NCBI RefSeq assembly: GCF_030711595.1
Contig: NZ_JAUJUJ010000015.1
Location: 1 to 45,342, forward strand
Origin: Stenotrophomonas sp. YIM B06876
GTDB taxonomy: Bacteria > Pseudomonadota > Gammaproteobacteria > Xanthomonadales > Xanthomonadaceae
Direction of reading: 5' to 3'
Length of the DNA: 45,342 nucleotides
In this document: in pieces, positions 9,719-18,368 of the stretch
Position numbering within the stretch: the stretch's first letter is position 1
Layout of the letters: each line of letters starts with the position of its first letter
Program-made: the position numbers and the translations under genes
Notes under the pieces: model-generated
Database searches by the model: none
Told to the model about the DNA's origin: nothing
Seen by the model: the letters and a program-made list of their open reading frames with translations, nothing else

Positions 9719-10246
9719 TCAGCGGCCGCTGCGGCCCTTGGCGGCAGGCGCCGGCGGCGGGTCGGCCGGCTTGCCGGTACCCTGCGCGCCGGGTGCACCG
9801 GGACGGCCAAAGCCGGCCCCCATGGTGCGCTGGAATTCCTGCCACAGCTCCAGGTTGCGCTCGGTGAGCTGGTTCATCATCGCCCACGGCGTCTGCCCCA
9901 GCAGGTTGCCCATCTGCTGGCGGAACTGCTGCTGCTGGTCGAGGAAGGTCTGCATGCTGCGTTCAAGGTAATTACCCATGAAGCCCTGCAGCGAATCGCC
10001 ATAGAAGCGGATCATCTGGCTCAGCATCTGGGTGGACAGCATCGGCTCGCCGTCCTGCTCCTTGTCGGCGATGATCTGCAGCAATACAGAGCGGGTCAGG
10101 TCGTCGCCGCTCTTGGCGTCGCGGACCTCGAAATCTTCGCCATCGATGATCAGCTGGCGCACGTCTTCGATGGTGATGTAGCTGGAAATCTCGGTGTCGT
10201 ACAGCCGGCGGTTCGGATACTTCTTGATGATGCGGGTCGCAGCCAT
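9719..10246 (-). CDS. phaR: Polyhydroxyalkanoate synthesis repressor PhaR
   Basis: A 175-residue DNA-binding regulator. The N-terminal domain RIIKKYPNRRLYDTEIS (residues about 5-21) is the signature of the PhaR/PHB accumulation regulator DNA-binding family; it is followed by the PHB_acc segment and a Gln-rich central helix (FLDQQQQFRQQMGNLLG), then a Gly/Ala/Pro-rich tail. PhaR binds polyhydroxybutyrate granules and, when polymer is absent, represses phasin genes and its own gene. ATG 10246 gives the normal N-terminus; another in-frame ATG 6 codons upstream is possible. The acetoacetyl-CoA reductase gene lies upstream on the same strand, which fits a role in PHB metabolism. PHA synthase and phasin genes are not in the window. 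Confidence 0.9.
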   Translation of the reverse strand: MAATRIIKKYPNRRLYDTEISSYITIEDVRQLIIDGEDFEVRDAKSGDDLTRSVLLQIIADKEQDGEPMLSTQMLSQMIRFYGDSLQGFMGNYLERSMQTFLDQQQQFRQQMGNLLGQTPWAMMNQLTERNLELWQEFQRTMGAGFGRPGAPGAQGTGKPADPPPAPAAKGRSGR

Positions 10247-10253
10247 TAAGCAG

Positions 10254-10382
10254 TCACTCGTCACGGTAGAAGCGCAGCATGGCGCAGTGCAGCAGGCCTT
10301 GCAACCGCCAACCGTACTGGTCGCAGGCCGTTTTCAGGGGGATGAATTGTTGCGCAGCACGGTTATCCACACGCTGCAGCAT
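10254..10382 (-). CDS. Possible 42-residue small protein between phaB and phaR
   Basis: The space between the reductase stop (10399) and the phaR start (10246) contains an ATG-initiated frame of 42 residues on the same strand. It begins MLQRVDNRAAQQ, contains two cysteines and ends FYRDE, with its stop 7 bases before the phaR start. The amino-acid composition looks protein-like (mixed polar and hydrophobic, no Arg/Pro run of the kind seen in shadow frames). Only a weak CAGG sequence precedes the ATG. I do not recognise a family. It may instead be untranslated leader of phaR. Confidence 0.3.
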   Translation of the reverse strand: MLQRVDNRAAQQFIPLKTACDQYGWRLQGLLHCAMLRFYRDE

Positions 10383-10398
10383 CGGTGCAGCCTGCGGC

Positions 10399-11139
10399 CT
10401 ACCAGCCCATGTGATGGCCACCGTTGATATCCAGGTTGGAGCCGGTGATCCAGGCCGCCTCCTCGGCGACCAGGAAGGCGACCGCATAGGCGATTTCCTC
10501 CGGCTTGCCGAGGCGCCCGGTGGGGATGTCGGCGATGATCTTGGCGCGCACTTCATCGGGCACGGCCATCACCATGTCGGTGGCCACGTAGCCCGGCGAA
10601 ATGGTGTTGACGGTGATGCCGAAGCCGGCGTTCTCACGCGCCAGGGAAATGGTGAAGCCGTGCATGCCGGCCTTGGCCGCGGCGTAGTTGGCCTGCCCGT
10701 ACTGGCCCTTGAGGCCGTTGATCGAACTGATCTGGATCACCCGCCCCCAGCCGCGCTTGCGCATGCCTTCGATCACCGGGCGGGTGACGTTGAACACCGA
10801 GTTGAGGTTGGTGTTGATCACGTCATGCCACTGCTCGGCGCTCATGCGGTGGAACGTGGTGTCGCGGGTGATGCCGGCGTTGTTGACCAGGATGTCGATC
10901 GGACCCAATGACGCTTCCACGGCATGGACCAGGGCCTTGCCGCTTTCCGGGGCGGCGACGTCACCTTCAAACAGCCCGATGTCATAGCCTTTGGCGCGCA
11001 TGGCCTGTTGCCAGAGCTGCGCTTTTTCGGCGTTGCGGAAATTGCTGGCCACCCGATGGCCCTGGTCGGCCAGCCGTTGGCAGATGGCGGTGCCGATACC
11101 GCCGGTACCGCCGGTGACCAGTGCAACGCGAGGTGTCAT
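10399..11139 (-). CDS. phaB: Acetoacetyl-CoA reductase (NADPH-dependent SDR)
   Basis: A 246-residue short-chain dehydrogenase. The Rossmann motif VTGGTGGIGTAIC (residues about 8-20), the NNAG motif (ILVNNAGITRD), the catalytic Ser in QISSINGLKGQYGQ, and the YAAAKAG catalytic Tyr/Lys pair are all intact. The SINGLKGQYGQxNY and ETV/ENAGFGITVNTISPGY-type segments are those of PhbB-type acetoacetyl-CoA reductases rather than FabG, and the neighbouring phaR supports this. The enzyme makes (R)-3-hydroxybutyryl-CoA for PHB synthesis. GGAG about 10 bases before ATG 11139 can serve as SD. It follows gluQ by 46 bases on the same strand. FabG-like function is the main alternative. Confidence 0.85.
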   Translation of the reverse strand: MTPRVALVTGGTGGIGTAICQRLADQGHRVASNFRNAEKAQLWQQAMRAKGYDIGLFEGDVAAPESGKALVHAVEASLGPIDILVNNAGITRDTTFHRMSAEQWHDVINTNLNSVFNVTRPVIEGMRKRGWGRVIQISSINGLKGQYGQANYAAAKAGMHGFTISLARENAGFGITVNTISPGYVATDMVMAVPDEVRAKIIADIPTGRLGKPEEIAYAVAFLVAEEAAWITGSNLDINGGHHMGW

Positions 11140-11185
11140 GGGGTAGGTGCTCCAGGGCGGGGGGCGCAAAAGTGAGAAGGCAATT

Positions 11186-12088
11186 CTAATGAGGTTGCGC
11201 CGCCGTTGGGGCGCCGGTCTCCACCCGCAGCGATTGCCGGGGCAGCCGCGCCGGATCGAAATGACAGTGTGCGGCCTCCAGCAATGCCGCAACGTCACGG
11301 CAGGTACCCAGCGCCTCGGCGGGCTGGCCCAGGGTGGTCCACAGCCAGCGCAGGACCGGCAGCGGTGCGCCGGCATTGACCGGCGCCGCCGCCAGCGACT
11401 TGGACAGCTTGCGGCCCTCGGCGTCCAGCAGCAGTGGCAGGTGCAGGTAGTGCGGCGACGGCAATCCCAGGGCCCGTTGCAGCAGCAGCTGGCGCGGAGT
11501 GGAGTCGACCAGGTCGGCACCGCGGACCACGTGGTTGATCTGCTGTTCGGCATCGTCGACCACCACCGCCAGCTGGTAGGCCCAGCAGCCGTCTGCGCGC
11601 CGCAGCACGAAGTCGCCGACGGCGCTGCGCACGTCCTGTTCCACATGTCCCTGCAGGCCGTCGTCGAAGCCGACAGGGCGGCTGTCAGGCACGCGCAGCC
11701 GGATGGCCGGCTGGCGGCGACGGGTGCGGGCCACACAATGACGGTGGATGCCGCCTTGTGCGTCCAGTTCGGCGCGGCTGCAGTGGCATTCAAAGGCCAG
11801 CCCAAGGTCCAGCAGCCGCTCCAGCGCCTGCCGGTACCGGTGGTGGCGCGCGCTCTGGTACTGCGGTGGCGCATCGGGATGCAGACCGAAGGCGGCCAGT
11901 GTGGCGCGCTGGCAATCCGCCGCGCCGGGAACCTCGCGCGGCGGGTCCAGGTCTTCGATGCGCAGCAGCCATTGGCCGTTGGCATGGCGGGCCAGCAGCC
12001 AGCTGCCGAACGCGACCAGCATCGACCCCAGGTGCAGGGGGCCGGTCGGCGAGGGGGCAAAACGGCCGCGATAGGGGAGGTCAGGCAT
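11186..12088 (-). CDS. gluQ: Glutamyl-Q tRNA(Asp) synthetase
   Basis: A 300-residue truncated paralogue of glutamyl-tRNA synthetase that attaches glutamate to the queuosine base in the anticodon of tRNA(Asp). The class I signatures are present: [10 protein letters not shown] near the N-terminus and LSKS in [11 protein letters not shown] around residue 230; the anticodon-binding domain of GltX is absent, as expected. The zinc-site region ECHCSRAEL followed by RHC keeps three cysteines. It depends on queuosine made through QueG, encoded 9 kb away in this window. ATG 12088 matches the usual N-terminus. It diverges from htpX over 96 bases; in many gammaproteobacteria gluQ follows dksA, but here dksA is 14 kb away. 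Confidence 0.93.
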   Translation of the reverse strand: MPDLPYRGRFAPSPTGPLHLGSMLVAFGSWLLARHANGQWLLRIEDLDPPREVPGAADCQRATLAAFGLHPDAPPQYQSARHHRYRQALERLLDLGLAFECHCSRAELDAQGGIHRHCVARTRRRQPAIRLRVPDSRPVGFDDGLQGHVEQDVRSAVGDFVLRRADGCWAYQLAVVVDDAEQQINHVVRGADLVDSTPRQLLLQRALGLPSPHYLHLPLLLDAEGRKLSKSLAAAPVNAGAPLPVLRWLWTTLGQPAEALGTCRDVAALLEAAHCHFDPARLPRQSLRVETGAPTAAQPH

Positions 12089-12117
12089 GACAAACTGAAT
12101 CGTCGGTCAGATGGGTG

Positions 12118-12146
12118 CTTGAATTCAATATTCAGGAACCTCAAAT
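12118..12146 (+). promoter_or_regulatory. Candidate heat-shock (sigma-32) promoter for htpX
   Basis: CTTGAA at 12118-12123 matches the sigma-32 -35 element exactly. After a 15-base spacer, CCTCAAAT at 12139-12146 resembles the CCCCATnT -10 element in five or six of eight positions. The ATG of htpX follows 38 bases downstream. The -35 element overlaps a palindrome TTGAATTCAA (12119-12128). HtpX is a known heat-shock and envelope-stress gene in other bacteria, which supports the assignment; no transcript data are available here. Confidence 0.45.
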
Positions 12147-12184
12147 TGAACCGTCGTTCTCCCTTCCTTCCGGATCGTTCGCCC

Positions 12185-13051
12185 ATGTTCAGCCGTATCG
12201 CCCTGTTCCTTGCCACCAACTTCGCGGTGCTGATTCTGGCCAGCATCGTGATGTCGATCCTGGGCGTCAATTCGAGCCAGATGAGCGGATTGCTGGTGAT
12301 GGCCGCCATTTTCGGCTTCGGCGGCTCGATCATCTCGCTGCTGTTGTCCAAGTTCATGGCCAAGCGCAGCACCGGCGCACAGGTCATCACCAGCCCGCGC
12401 AACGACACCGAACGCTGGCTGCTGGCCACGGTCGAGCGGCAGGCCCGTCAAGCCGGTATCGGGATGCCGGAAGTGGCGGTGTACGAAGGCCCGGAGATCA
12501 ATGCGTTCGCCACGGGCGCGAACCGCAACAAGGCGCTGGTGGCGGTGTCCACCGGCCTGCTGCAGAACATGAGCGAGGACGAGGCGGAGGCCGTGCTGGG
12601 CCATGAAATCGCCCACGTCGCCAATGGCGACATGGTCACCATGGCGTTGCTGCAGGGCGTGCTGAACACCTTCGTGATCGTGCTGGCGCGGGTGGTGGGC
12701 GGCTTTATCGACAGTGCGCTGTCGGGCAACCGCGAAGGCGGTGGCCGCGGTTTCGCCTACTACATCATCGTGTTCGGACTGGAGATGGTGTTCGGTCTGT
12801 TCGCCACCATGATCTCGATGTGGTTTTCGCGCCACCGCGAGTTCCGGGCCGATGCTGGCGGTGCCAGCCTGGCCGGTCGGCAGAAGATGATCGCCGCGCT
12901 GGAGCGGCTCAAGCTCAACCATGGCCAGAGCACACTGCCCAACCAGATCGCCGCGTTCGGCATTGCCGGTTCGACCGCGAAGAAACTGTTCCTGAGCCAC
13001 CCGCCGCTGGAGGAGCGCATCGCTGCGCTGCGTGCCTCGACCCAAGTCTGA
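12185..13051 (+). CDS. htpX: Membrane-bound zinc metalloprotease HtpX
   Basis: A 288-residue M48 family protease of the inner membrane that, with FtsH, degrades misfolded membrane proteins. The HEXXH motif is HEIAH (His140, Glu141, His144), and the third zinc ligand is Glu219 in [13 protein letters not shown]. Two hydrophobic segments lie near residues 4-26 and 34-54, and two more around 152-176 and 190-213, as in E. coli HtpX. ATG 12185 follows the 96-base divergent region shared with gluQ. A strong terminator begins 22 bases after the stop, so the gene is a single unit. Confidence 0.96.
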   Translation: MFSRIALFLATNFAVLILASIVMSILGVNSSQMSGLLVMAAIFGFGGSIISLLLSKFMAKRSTGAQVITSPRNDTERWLLATVERQARQAGIGMPEVAVYEGPEINAFATGANRNKALVAVSTGLLQNMSEDEAEAVLGHEIAHVANGDMVTMALLQGVLNTFVIVLARVVGGFIDSALSGNREGGGRGFAYYIIVFGLEMVFGLFATMISMWFSRHREFRADAGGASLAGRQKMIAALERLKLNHGQSTLPNQIAAFGIAGSTAKKLFLSHPPLEERIAALRASTQV

Positions 13052-13072
13052 TCAGTCGCGCCTGTCTGTCGA

Positions 13073-13101
13073 AACGCCCGGCCTGGTGCCGGGCGTTTTT
13101 T
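13073..13101 (+). terminator. Rho-independent terminator of htpX
   Basis: CGCCCGGC (13075-13082) pairs perfectly with GCCGGGCG (13088-13095) over the loop CTGGT; AA before and TT after extend the stem. Six T residues (13096-13101) follow. It lies 22 bases downstream of the htpX stop. Confidence 0.9.
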
Positions 13102-13483
13102 GTTTGGTGGTGCCATGGTTCGATGGACTGGCTGATAAAGGCCGAGCGGCTGCGCGCTGGCAGGTCGTTGCCGTCGAATGCGCGGTGGTCTTTGCTCTTG
13201 ATTTGGGCTCTTAGGGGCCGTCAAAGCGGGCCGGGCACCGCAGGGTCGCCGGGGCGAAGAGGTGCACGTGTCTGAGCGTAGCGAGTTTGTGCGCCGGCCC
13301 CGATGACGCGAGCAGCGCAGGGAACCGATGCGGCTGTATCGCATCGGACCGCGTCCGGCCACAGCGGTTTTGGCTACTTTCCCAAGAGAAAAGTAGCTCG
13401 CGCCTTGAGGCGCGAAAGCTCTACTGCCTTTCAGCGCTTACGCTGGGCACGAAAAGGCGCGAATGCGGCGACAGCCAGTCGGC
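13102..13483. repeat. Non-coding, hairpin-rich intergenic region (likely dispersed repeat)
   Basis: No credible gene was found here. It holds three perfect hairpins close together: CCGATGCG/CGCATCGG (13325-13332 with 13340-13347), GCTACTTT/AAAGTAGC (13373-13380 with 13390-13397) and TCGCGCC/GGCGCGA (13398-13404 with 13409-13415). The stretch around GGCTACTTTCCCAAGAG resembles a dispersed element I know from xanthomonads and other GC-rich Proteobacteria, in which a TTTGGTTACTTT-type sequence pairs with AAAAGTAAC downstream; databases often carry spurious small ORFs across it. Whether it is transcribed is unknown. It lies between the convergent ends of htpX and suhB. Confidence 0.5.
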
Positions 13484-13516
13484 GCAAAGCAAAACGGCAC
13501 CATTGCGGGTGCCGTT
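13484..13516 (-). terminator. Rho-independent terminator of suhB
   Basis: AACGGCACC (13493-13501) pairs perfectly with GGTGCCGTT (13508-13516) over a six-base loop. Read on the minus strand, the stem is followed by TTTGCTTTG. It lies 24 bases beyond the suhB stop codon. Confidence 0.8.
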
Positions 13517-13539
13517 GGAAACTCCGGATGCGGGGGCGA

Positions 13540-14367
13540 TCAGAACCTGGCGTCGAACTCGGCGGCGTAGCCGGTGTTGACGATGATCTTCTGCAGCGCG
13601 TCGCTGACCTTGATGTTGCCGGCCACGATCTGCTGGGTCTCCGGGCCGCGCGAGTCCATGCGCGCCGGGGCGGCGCCCTTGTAGTCGCACACGCGGCCAC
13701 CGGCCTCGCGCACCAGCAGCACGCCGGCGGCGATATCCCAGGCTTTCACGCCGGCTTCGAAATACGCGTCGGCGCGGCCACAGGCCACGTAGGCCAGATC
13801 CAGCGCGGCCGAGCCGGTACGGCGCACGTCTTCGGCCTGCACCAGCAGCGCATCAATCGCCTTGAGCTGGGCGCTGGTACGCGAGCGCTCGCGCGGGGCG
13901 AAGCCGGTGTGGACGCTGGCACCGGCCAGGTCCTTGCGGTCGGAAACGCGGATACGGCGGTCGTTGAGCACCGCGCCGGCGCCACGGCTGGCGGTGAACA
14001 GCTCGTTGCGCAGCGGATCGAAAATGACCGCGTCGATCGGCTCGCCGTTTTCGACCAGGGCGATGGACACGCAGTAGTGCGGGAAGCCGCGCAGGTAGTT
14101 GCTGGTGCCGTCGAGCGGGTCGATCACCCACATGTAGCGGTTCACCGCCTGCACACCGCCTTCCTCGCCCATGATTCCGTATTCCGGATAGGCGCGCTTG
14201 AGTTCCTTGACGATGACCTTCTCAGCGTCTCCGTCGACCTCGCTGGCGTAGTCCATGCGCCCTTTCTGGACGACATTGAGCGAGTCGAGCTTGTTGATGT
14301 TGCGCAACAGGACATTGCCGGCGAGGCGGGCGGCCTTGACCATGACGGTTACGGCGGGTTTCTGCAT
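13540..14367 (-). CDS. suhB: Inositol-1-monophosphatase family protein SuhB
   Basis: A 275-residue magnesium-dependent phosphatase. Metal- and substrate-binding motifs are complete: GIMGEEGG (Glu68, Glu69), [17 protein letters not shown] (Asp83, Asp86, Gly87, Thr88) and [16 protein letters not shown] near residue 210. In E. coli SuhB also joins the NusA/NusB/NusE antitermination complex on rRNA operons, and the same arrangement, suhB diverging from trmJ, is seen here. ATG 14367 was chosen because GGGAG precedes it at SD distance and the protein start matches the family; the frame is open far upstream but runs antisense through trmJ. Confidence 0.94.
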   Translation of the reverse strand: MQKPAVTVMVKAARLAGNVLLRNINKLDSLNVVQKGRMDYASEVDGDAEKVIVKELKRAYPEYGIMGEEGGVQAVNRYMWVIDPLDGTSNYLRGFPHYCVSIALVENGEPIDAVIFDPLRNELFTASRGAGAVLNDRRIRVSDRKDLAGASVHTGFAPRERSRTSAQLKAIDALLVQAEDVRRTGSAALDLAYVACGRADAYFEAGVKAWDIAAGVLLVREAGGRVCDYKGAAPARMDSRGPETQQIVAGNIKVSDALQKIIVNTGYAAEFDARF

Positions 14368-14487
14368 GGCAAAAGGCTCCCGTGAAGGCTGAGATCGGAT
14401 TGGCGGGGGAAAAGAGCGGGTCCGGCGCGCTGGCCGGTCGGGCAGTTTACCATCTGCAGCTGTCTCGCTCCTGATTTCTGTCAGCCA

Positions 14488-15243
14488 ATGTCTGTATCCA
14501 CACATATCCGTTTCATTCTGGTCGGGACCCAGCATCCCGGCAATATCGGCGCCGCGGCGCGCGCGATGAAGACCATGGGGCTGTCGCGGCTGGTGCTGGT
14601 GGCGCCGGAGAAGCCGCTGGACGAGGTGGCTTTCCGCCGCTCGGCCGGGGCCGAGGATGTGCTCGGCGATGCCCCGGTAGTGCAGACCCTGGCCGAGGCG
14701 GTGGGCGATTGCCGGCTGGTGCTGGGGTGCACCGCACGCTCGCGCAGGGTATCGCTGGAGGAGCTGCTGCCCGAGGTGGCGGGGCAGCGCGCCGTGGCCA
14801 AGGCGGGGGAGCGGGCGGAGGTCGCGTTCGTGTTCGGGCGCGAGCGCACCGGGCTGACCAACGAAGAGCTGCAGCTGTGCCACGCCGCGGTGCACATCCC
14901 GTCCAATCCGGATTTCAGCTCGTTGAACCTGGCCGCGGCGGTGCAGGTGCTGGCCTACGAGGTGCGCATGGCGCAGCTTGGCGAGGCGGCCATGCCGGTG
15001 GCAGAGCCGGGATTTGGCGAGGCGCCGGCCAGTCATGCGCAGGTCGAAGGCATGTTCGGGCAATTGGCCGAAACCCTGGATCAGATCGATTTCCACAAGG
15101 GCCGGGCGCCGGAATCGGCGATGCGCAAGCTGCGCCGGCTGTTCCTGCGCACGGAATTGAGCGAGCAGGAAGTGCGTCTGTTGCGCGGAATCCTGTCTGA
15201 TGCCCAGCGCATGGCGCGGCTGGCCGGCGGTAGCGCGAACTGA
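14488..15243 (+). CDS. trmJ: tRNA (cytidine/uridine-2'-O)-methyltransferase TrmJ
   Basis: A 251-residue SPOUT (trefoil-knot) methyltransferase that methylates the ribose of residue 32 in the anticodon loop. Motifs: [19 protein letters not shown] near the N-terminus, [17 protein letters not shown] (about 111-127) and [19 protein letters not shown] (about 137-155), which forms the knot and the SAM pocket. A C-terminal helical extension ([15 protein letters not shown]) is shared with E. coli TrmJ. It diverges from suhB with 120 bases between starts, and is followed after 59 bases by an unrelated binding-protein gene. Confidence 0.95.
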   Translation: MSVSTHIRFILVGTQHPGNIGAAARAMKTMGLSRLVLVAPEKPLDEVAFRRSAGAEDVLGDAPVVQTLAEAVGDCRLVLGCTARSRRVSLEELLPEVAGQRAVAKAGERAEVAFVFGRERTGLTNEELQLCHAAVHIPSNPDFSSLNLAAAVQVLAYEVRMAQLGEAAMPVAEPGFGEAPASHAQVEGMFGQLAETLDQIDFHKGRAPESAMRKLRRLFLRTELSEQEVRLLRGILSDAQRMARLAGGSAN

Positions 15244-15302
15244 GCTGTCGCCACTGCCGGCATTTCGGTTAGTCTTCTCCGGTCTCTAGGGGAGCTGCCG
15301 TT

Positions 15303-16220
15303 TTGCCTGTATCGCGATGGCTGTTGGCAGTCTTACTGCTGTCGCTGGTCCTGACGCCTGACGTAGGCCGCGCCGGGCCGTCGTCCGTGCTGGTCCTGGG
15401 GCGCATCAGCGATGACCCGAAATCCCATTACCAGCAGCTGCAGCCGCTGCTCGATTACGTGGTGCCGCGCATGCGTGATGTCGGCATCACCGAAGGACGC
15501 ATCCTCATGGCGCGCGATCCCCAGCAGATGGCCAGCTATCTGCGGCGGGGGCGCGTGGACTGGGTCACCGAAACCGCCGGGACCGCGATGGCCCTGGGCC
15601 AGCGCAGCGGCGCGCGGCCGTTGCTGCTGACCGAACGCAGCGGGGTGGGCAGCTACCAAAGCATCTTCTTTGTCCGCCGTGACAGTCCGATCAGGCGCCT
15701 GGCCGATCTGAAGGGGCGCACCCTGGCGCTGCAAAGCGTGCAGTCCACCAGCGCCTACCTGGTGCCGGCGATGGAGCTGCTGGACCATGGCGTGCATCCG
15801 CAGATCCTGTTGACCCCGCAGGATGCCCCGGCGCCTGATTCGGTGGGTTATGTGTTTGCACGCTCCGAATTGAATATTTCCACTTACGTGCACAAGGGCG
15901 TGGTCGATGGCGGTGTGGTCAGCAGCATCGACTGGGGCCGCGAGACCAGCGTGCCGGCTGCGTTCAAGCGCGATTTGCGGGTGATCCATCGCAGCGAGCC
16001 CTACCCGCGGGCGGTGGAAATGGTGCGTGCCGATCTGTCCTCGCCGGTTCGCCAACGTCTGCAGGAAGTGCTGTTGCAGGCCAGCACTGATCCGCAGGCA
16101 GCGCCGGCATTGAAGACGTTTTTCGGCACCACCGGCTTTCACCGGGTGGACGCCGGTACCCAGCGCCGGCTCGATCGCCTCAAGGCCGGGCTGATGCGGG
16201 TACGGATGGACGTGGAATGA
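15303..16220 (+). CDS. PhnD/SsuA-like periplasmic substrate-binding protein
   Basis: A 305-residue exported protein. It begins with TTG at 15303, supported by AGGGGAG at 15288-15294 with an 8-base spacer and by the absence of an in-frame ATG nearby; residues 1-24 form a signal peptide ending around GRA. The rest fits the phosphonate/ABC-transporter periplasmic binding fold: LVLGRISDDPKSHYQQLQPL, RGRVDWVTETAGTAMAL, IFFVRRDSPIRRLADLKG, and VVDGGVVSSIDWGRE. There are no ABC permease or ATPase genes nearby; instead its stop overlaps the start of a membrane GGDEF-EAL gene by four bases. I infer a sensory role, presenting ligand state to that enzyme, rather than transport. The ligand is unknown. 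Confidence 0.82.
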   Translation: MPVSRWLLAVLLLSLVLTPDVGRAGPSSVLVLGRISDDPKSHYQQLQPLLDYVVPRMRDVGITEGRILMARDPQQMASYLRRGRVDWVTETAGTAMALGQRSGARPLLLTERSGVGSYQSIFFVRRDSPIRRLADLKGRTLALQSVQSTSAYLVPAMELLDHGVHPQILLTPQDAPAPDSVGYVFARSELNISTYVHKGVVDGGVVSSIDWGRETSVPAAFKRDLRVIHRSEPYPRAVEMVRADLSSPVRQRLQEVLLQASTDPQAAPALKTFFGTTGFHRVDAGTQRRLDRLKAGLMRVRMDVE

Positions 16221-18352
16221 ATCCGCTACGGCTGGGGCTGCAGGCCAGGTTCCTGCTGGGGTTGACCACCGCGCTGTTGGTGGTCGGTGCGATTGTGGTG
16301 CTGATGCTGGCGCGCCAGACGGCCATGCAGCGTGAGCTGACCCAGCTCAGTGGCAGTGTCATCCACGACCTGTTCGAGCGCAGTGTGCGCAAGCAGGGCG
16401 AGTCGCTGACCCGGGCGTTGGCCGATGCGCTGGTCAACCCGCTTTATTACTCCGACCTGGAGGCGATCGGCGCGCTGGTCCGCAACACCGCCAGCCAGCA
16501 ACTGGTCGACTATGTGCTGGTCTACGACCCGGCCGGCCGGCTGATCCACGATGGTTCGCTCGATGTCGCCGACTATGGCCGGCAGATGCAGGATCCGTTG
16601 GCTGCCGCCGTGGTGGCGGCCGATGCGCTGACCGTGCAGGATTCCGCGGCGATCGTGGATGTGGCCATGCCGGTGTTTATCGGCAACCAGCGGATCGGCG
16701 GGGTCCGCGTCGGCATGGGCCTGGGCAAGCTCCGCACACAGGAAATCGAGGCGATAGAGCAGGTGGGGGGGCGCCTGGATGAGCTGGGCAAGCGCCATCT
16801 GGGCTGGCTGGCATTGATGCTGGCTGCGCTGGTCGGCTTCGGTGCGGTGTTTGGCCTTTACGTGCAGCACATGCTGGTCCGTCCCATCCGCTGGCTTGCA
16901 AGTGCGGCGCGACGGATCGAGTCCGGTGACTACGACGTCGAGCGACGTGACAGCCGCCGGCGCGACGAGGTGGGCGAACTGGTGCGTGCGTTCGGGAGGA
17001 TGAGCGAAAGCATTGCCCGGCATGACCGCGAAGTCCGCCATATGGCCTATACCGACGCCCTGACCGGGCTCACCAACCGGCTTGCTTTCCGCGAGGCGCT
17101 GGACCACCGGATGATGGCCGCCCGCGTCTCCGGTCAGCGGCTGGCGCTGCTGTTCACCGACATCGACGAATTCAAGCGGGTCAACGACACCCTGGGGCAT
17201 GAGGCCGGGGATGAGGCGCTGCTGCAGGTGGCCCAGCGCATCACTGTCGCGGTGCAGGGCGCGGGTGGCGATGATGCGTTGCTGGCGCGGTTCGGCGGCG
17301 ATGAATTCGTGATCCTGATCAGCCAGGGCGATGTGGCGGTGGCGGCCATGCAGCTGGCCGAGCTGCTGGTGGCCGAACTGGGGCGGCCACTGCTGGTGCA
17401 GGGCCGGGAGATTTTCCTTGGTACCTCGATCGGCATCACCCTGTTCCCGGATGATGCGGTGGATGCCACGGCACTGCTGAAAAATGGCGACATCGCGATG
17501 TACCAGGCCAAGCTGGCCGGCAAGAACTGCTATCGCTATTACAGCCGGGCGATGGACCACGCGGTGGAGCGGCGCCTGCATATGGAGCAGGAATTGCGCG
17601 GCGCGTGGGACCGCGGCGAATTGCATCTGATGTATCAGCCGATCTTCCGCACCCGCGACCGCTGCCTGGTGGGGGTGGAGGCGCTGCTGCGCTGGCAGCA
17701 TCCGGCACTGGGGACGATTCCGCCCTCGGTATTCATCGACGTCGCCGAACAGAGCGGGTTGATCGAAAGCATCGGCCCGCGGGTGCTGCGCGCGGCCTGC
17801 ATGGAAGCCAGGCGCTGGCCGGTCAACAGCGTCGGCGAGGAACTGTTCGTCTCGGTCAATGTGTCGCCACGGCAGTTGCGCAGCGGCGATCTGGCCGGAG
17901 AGGTCGCCAACTGTCTGCGTGATTCCGGATTGCCGGCCTCACGGCTGCACCTGGAGCTGACCGAAACGGCGGTGATCGGCGACGAAATGCTGGCCGCCTC
18001 GCTGCTGGACAAGCTGCATCGCACCGGGGTGAAAGTGTGGCTGGACGACTTTGGAACCGGCTTCTCCGGCCTCAGCCACCTGCGCCAGGTGCCGGTGGAC
18101 GGGGTCAAGATCGACAAGAGTTTCGTGGCCGACCTGCAGCACGATGCCGATGACCTGGCGTTGACCACGGCCATCATCGCCATGGCCCATGCGCTGGGCA
18201 TCACCGTGGTGGCCGAGGGGATCGAGCAGCAGGTCCAGTTCGACCTGCTGTGCCAGCGCGGCTGCGATCTTGCCCAGGGCTATTGGCTCAGTCACCCGTT
18301 GGCGTCGGCCGATCTGGTGCAGTTGCTGGTGCGCCACGGGTCGCGGTCGTAG
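16217..18352 (+). CDS. Membrane-bound GGDEF-EAL c-di-GMP enzyme with HAMP domain
   Basis: A 711-residue inner-membrane protein. Transmembrane segments near residues 12-32 and 195-218 enclose a periplasmic sensor of about 160 residues, followed by a HAMP linker (RPIRWLASAARRIESGDYD), a GGDEF domain and an EAL domain. The diguanylate cyclase site RFGGDEF is intact near residue 360, but the four residues in the usual RxxD inhibitory-site position read GDDA, so product feedback is probably absent. EAL motifs are intact too: GVEALLRW near 487, LTETAV, DDFGTGFSGL near 610 and AEGIEQQ. Either or both activities are possible. The ATGA overlap with the upstream binding-protein gene argues for coupled translation and joint function. 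Confidence 0.93.
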   Translation: MNPLRLGLQARFLLGLTTALLVVGAIVVLMLARQTAMQRELTQLSGSVIHDLFERSVRKQGESLTRALADALVNPLYYSDLEAIGALVRNTASQQLVDYVLVYDPAGRLIHDGSLDVADYGRQMQDPLAAAVVAADALTVQDSAAIVDVAMPVFIGNQRIGGVRVGMGLGKLRTQEIEAIEQVGGRLDELGKRHLGWLALMLAALVGFGAVFGLYVQHMLVRPIRWLASAARRIESGDYDVERRDSRRRDEVGELVRAFGRMSESIARHDREVRHMAYTDALTGLTNRLAFREALDHRMMAARVSGQRLALLFTDIDEFKRVNDTLGHEAGDEALLQVAQRITVAVQGAGGDDALLARFGGDEFVILISQGDVAVAAMQLAELLVAELGRPLLVQGREIFLGTSIGITLFPDDAVDATALLKNGDIAMYQAKLAGKNCYRYYSRAMDHAVERRLHMEQELRGAWDRGELHLMYQPIFRTRDRCLVGVEALLRWQHPALGTIPPSVFIDVAEQSGLIESIGPRVLRAACMEARRWPVNSVGEELFVSVNVSPRQLRSGDLAGEVANCLRDSGLPASRLHLELTETAVIGDEMLAASLLDKLHRTGVKVWLDDFGTGFSGLSHLRQVPVDGVKIDKSFVADLQHDADDLALTTAIIAMAHALGITVVAEGIEQQVQFDLLCQRGCDLAQGYWLSHPLASADLVQLLVRHGSRS

Positions 18353-18368
18353 ACGGCGGCACCGCGAT

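Noticed and set aside
13287..13580. Small plus-strand frame across the hairpin block with RFWLLSQEK
   Set aside because: The sequence is that of a dispersed non-coding element and runs into the suhB antisense; no SD.
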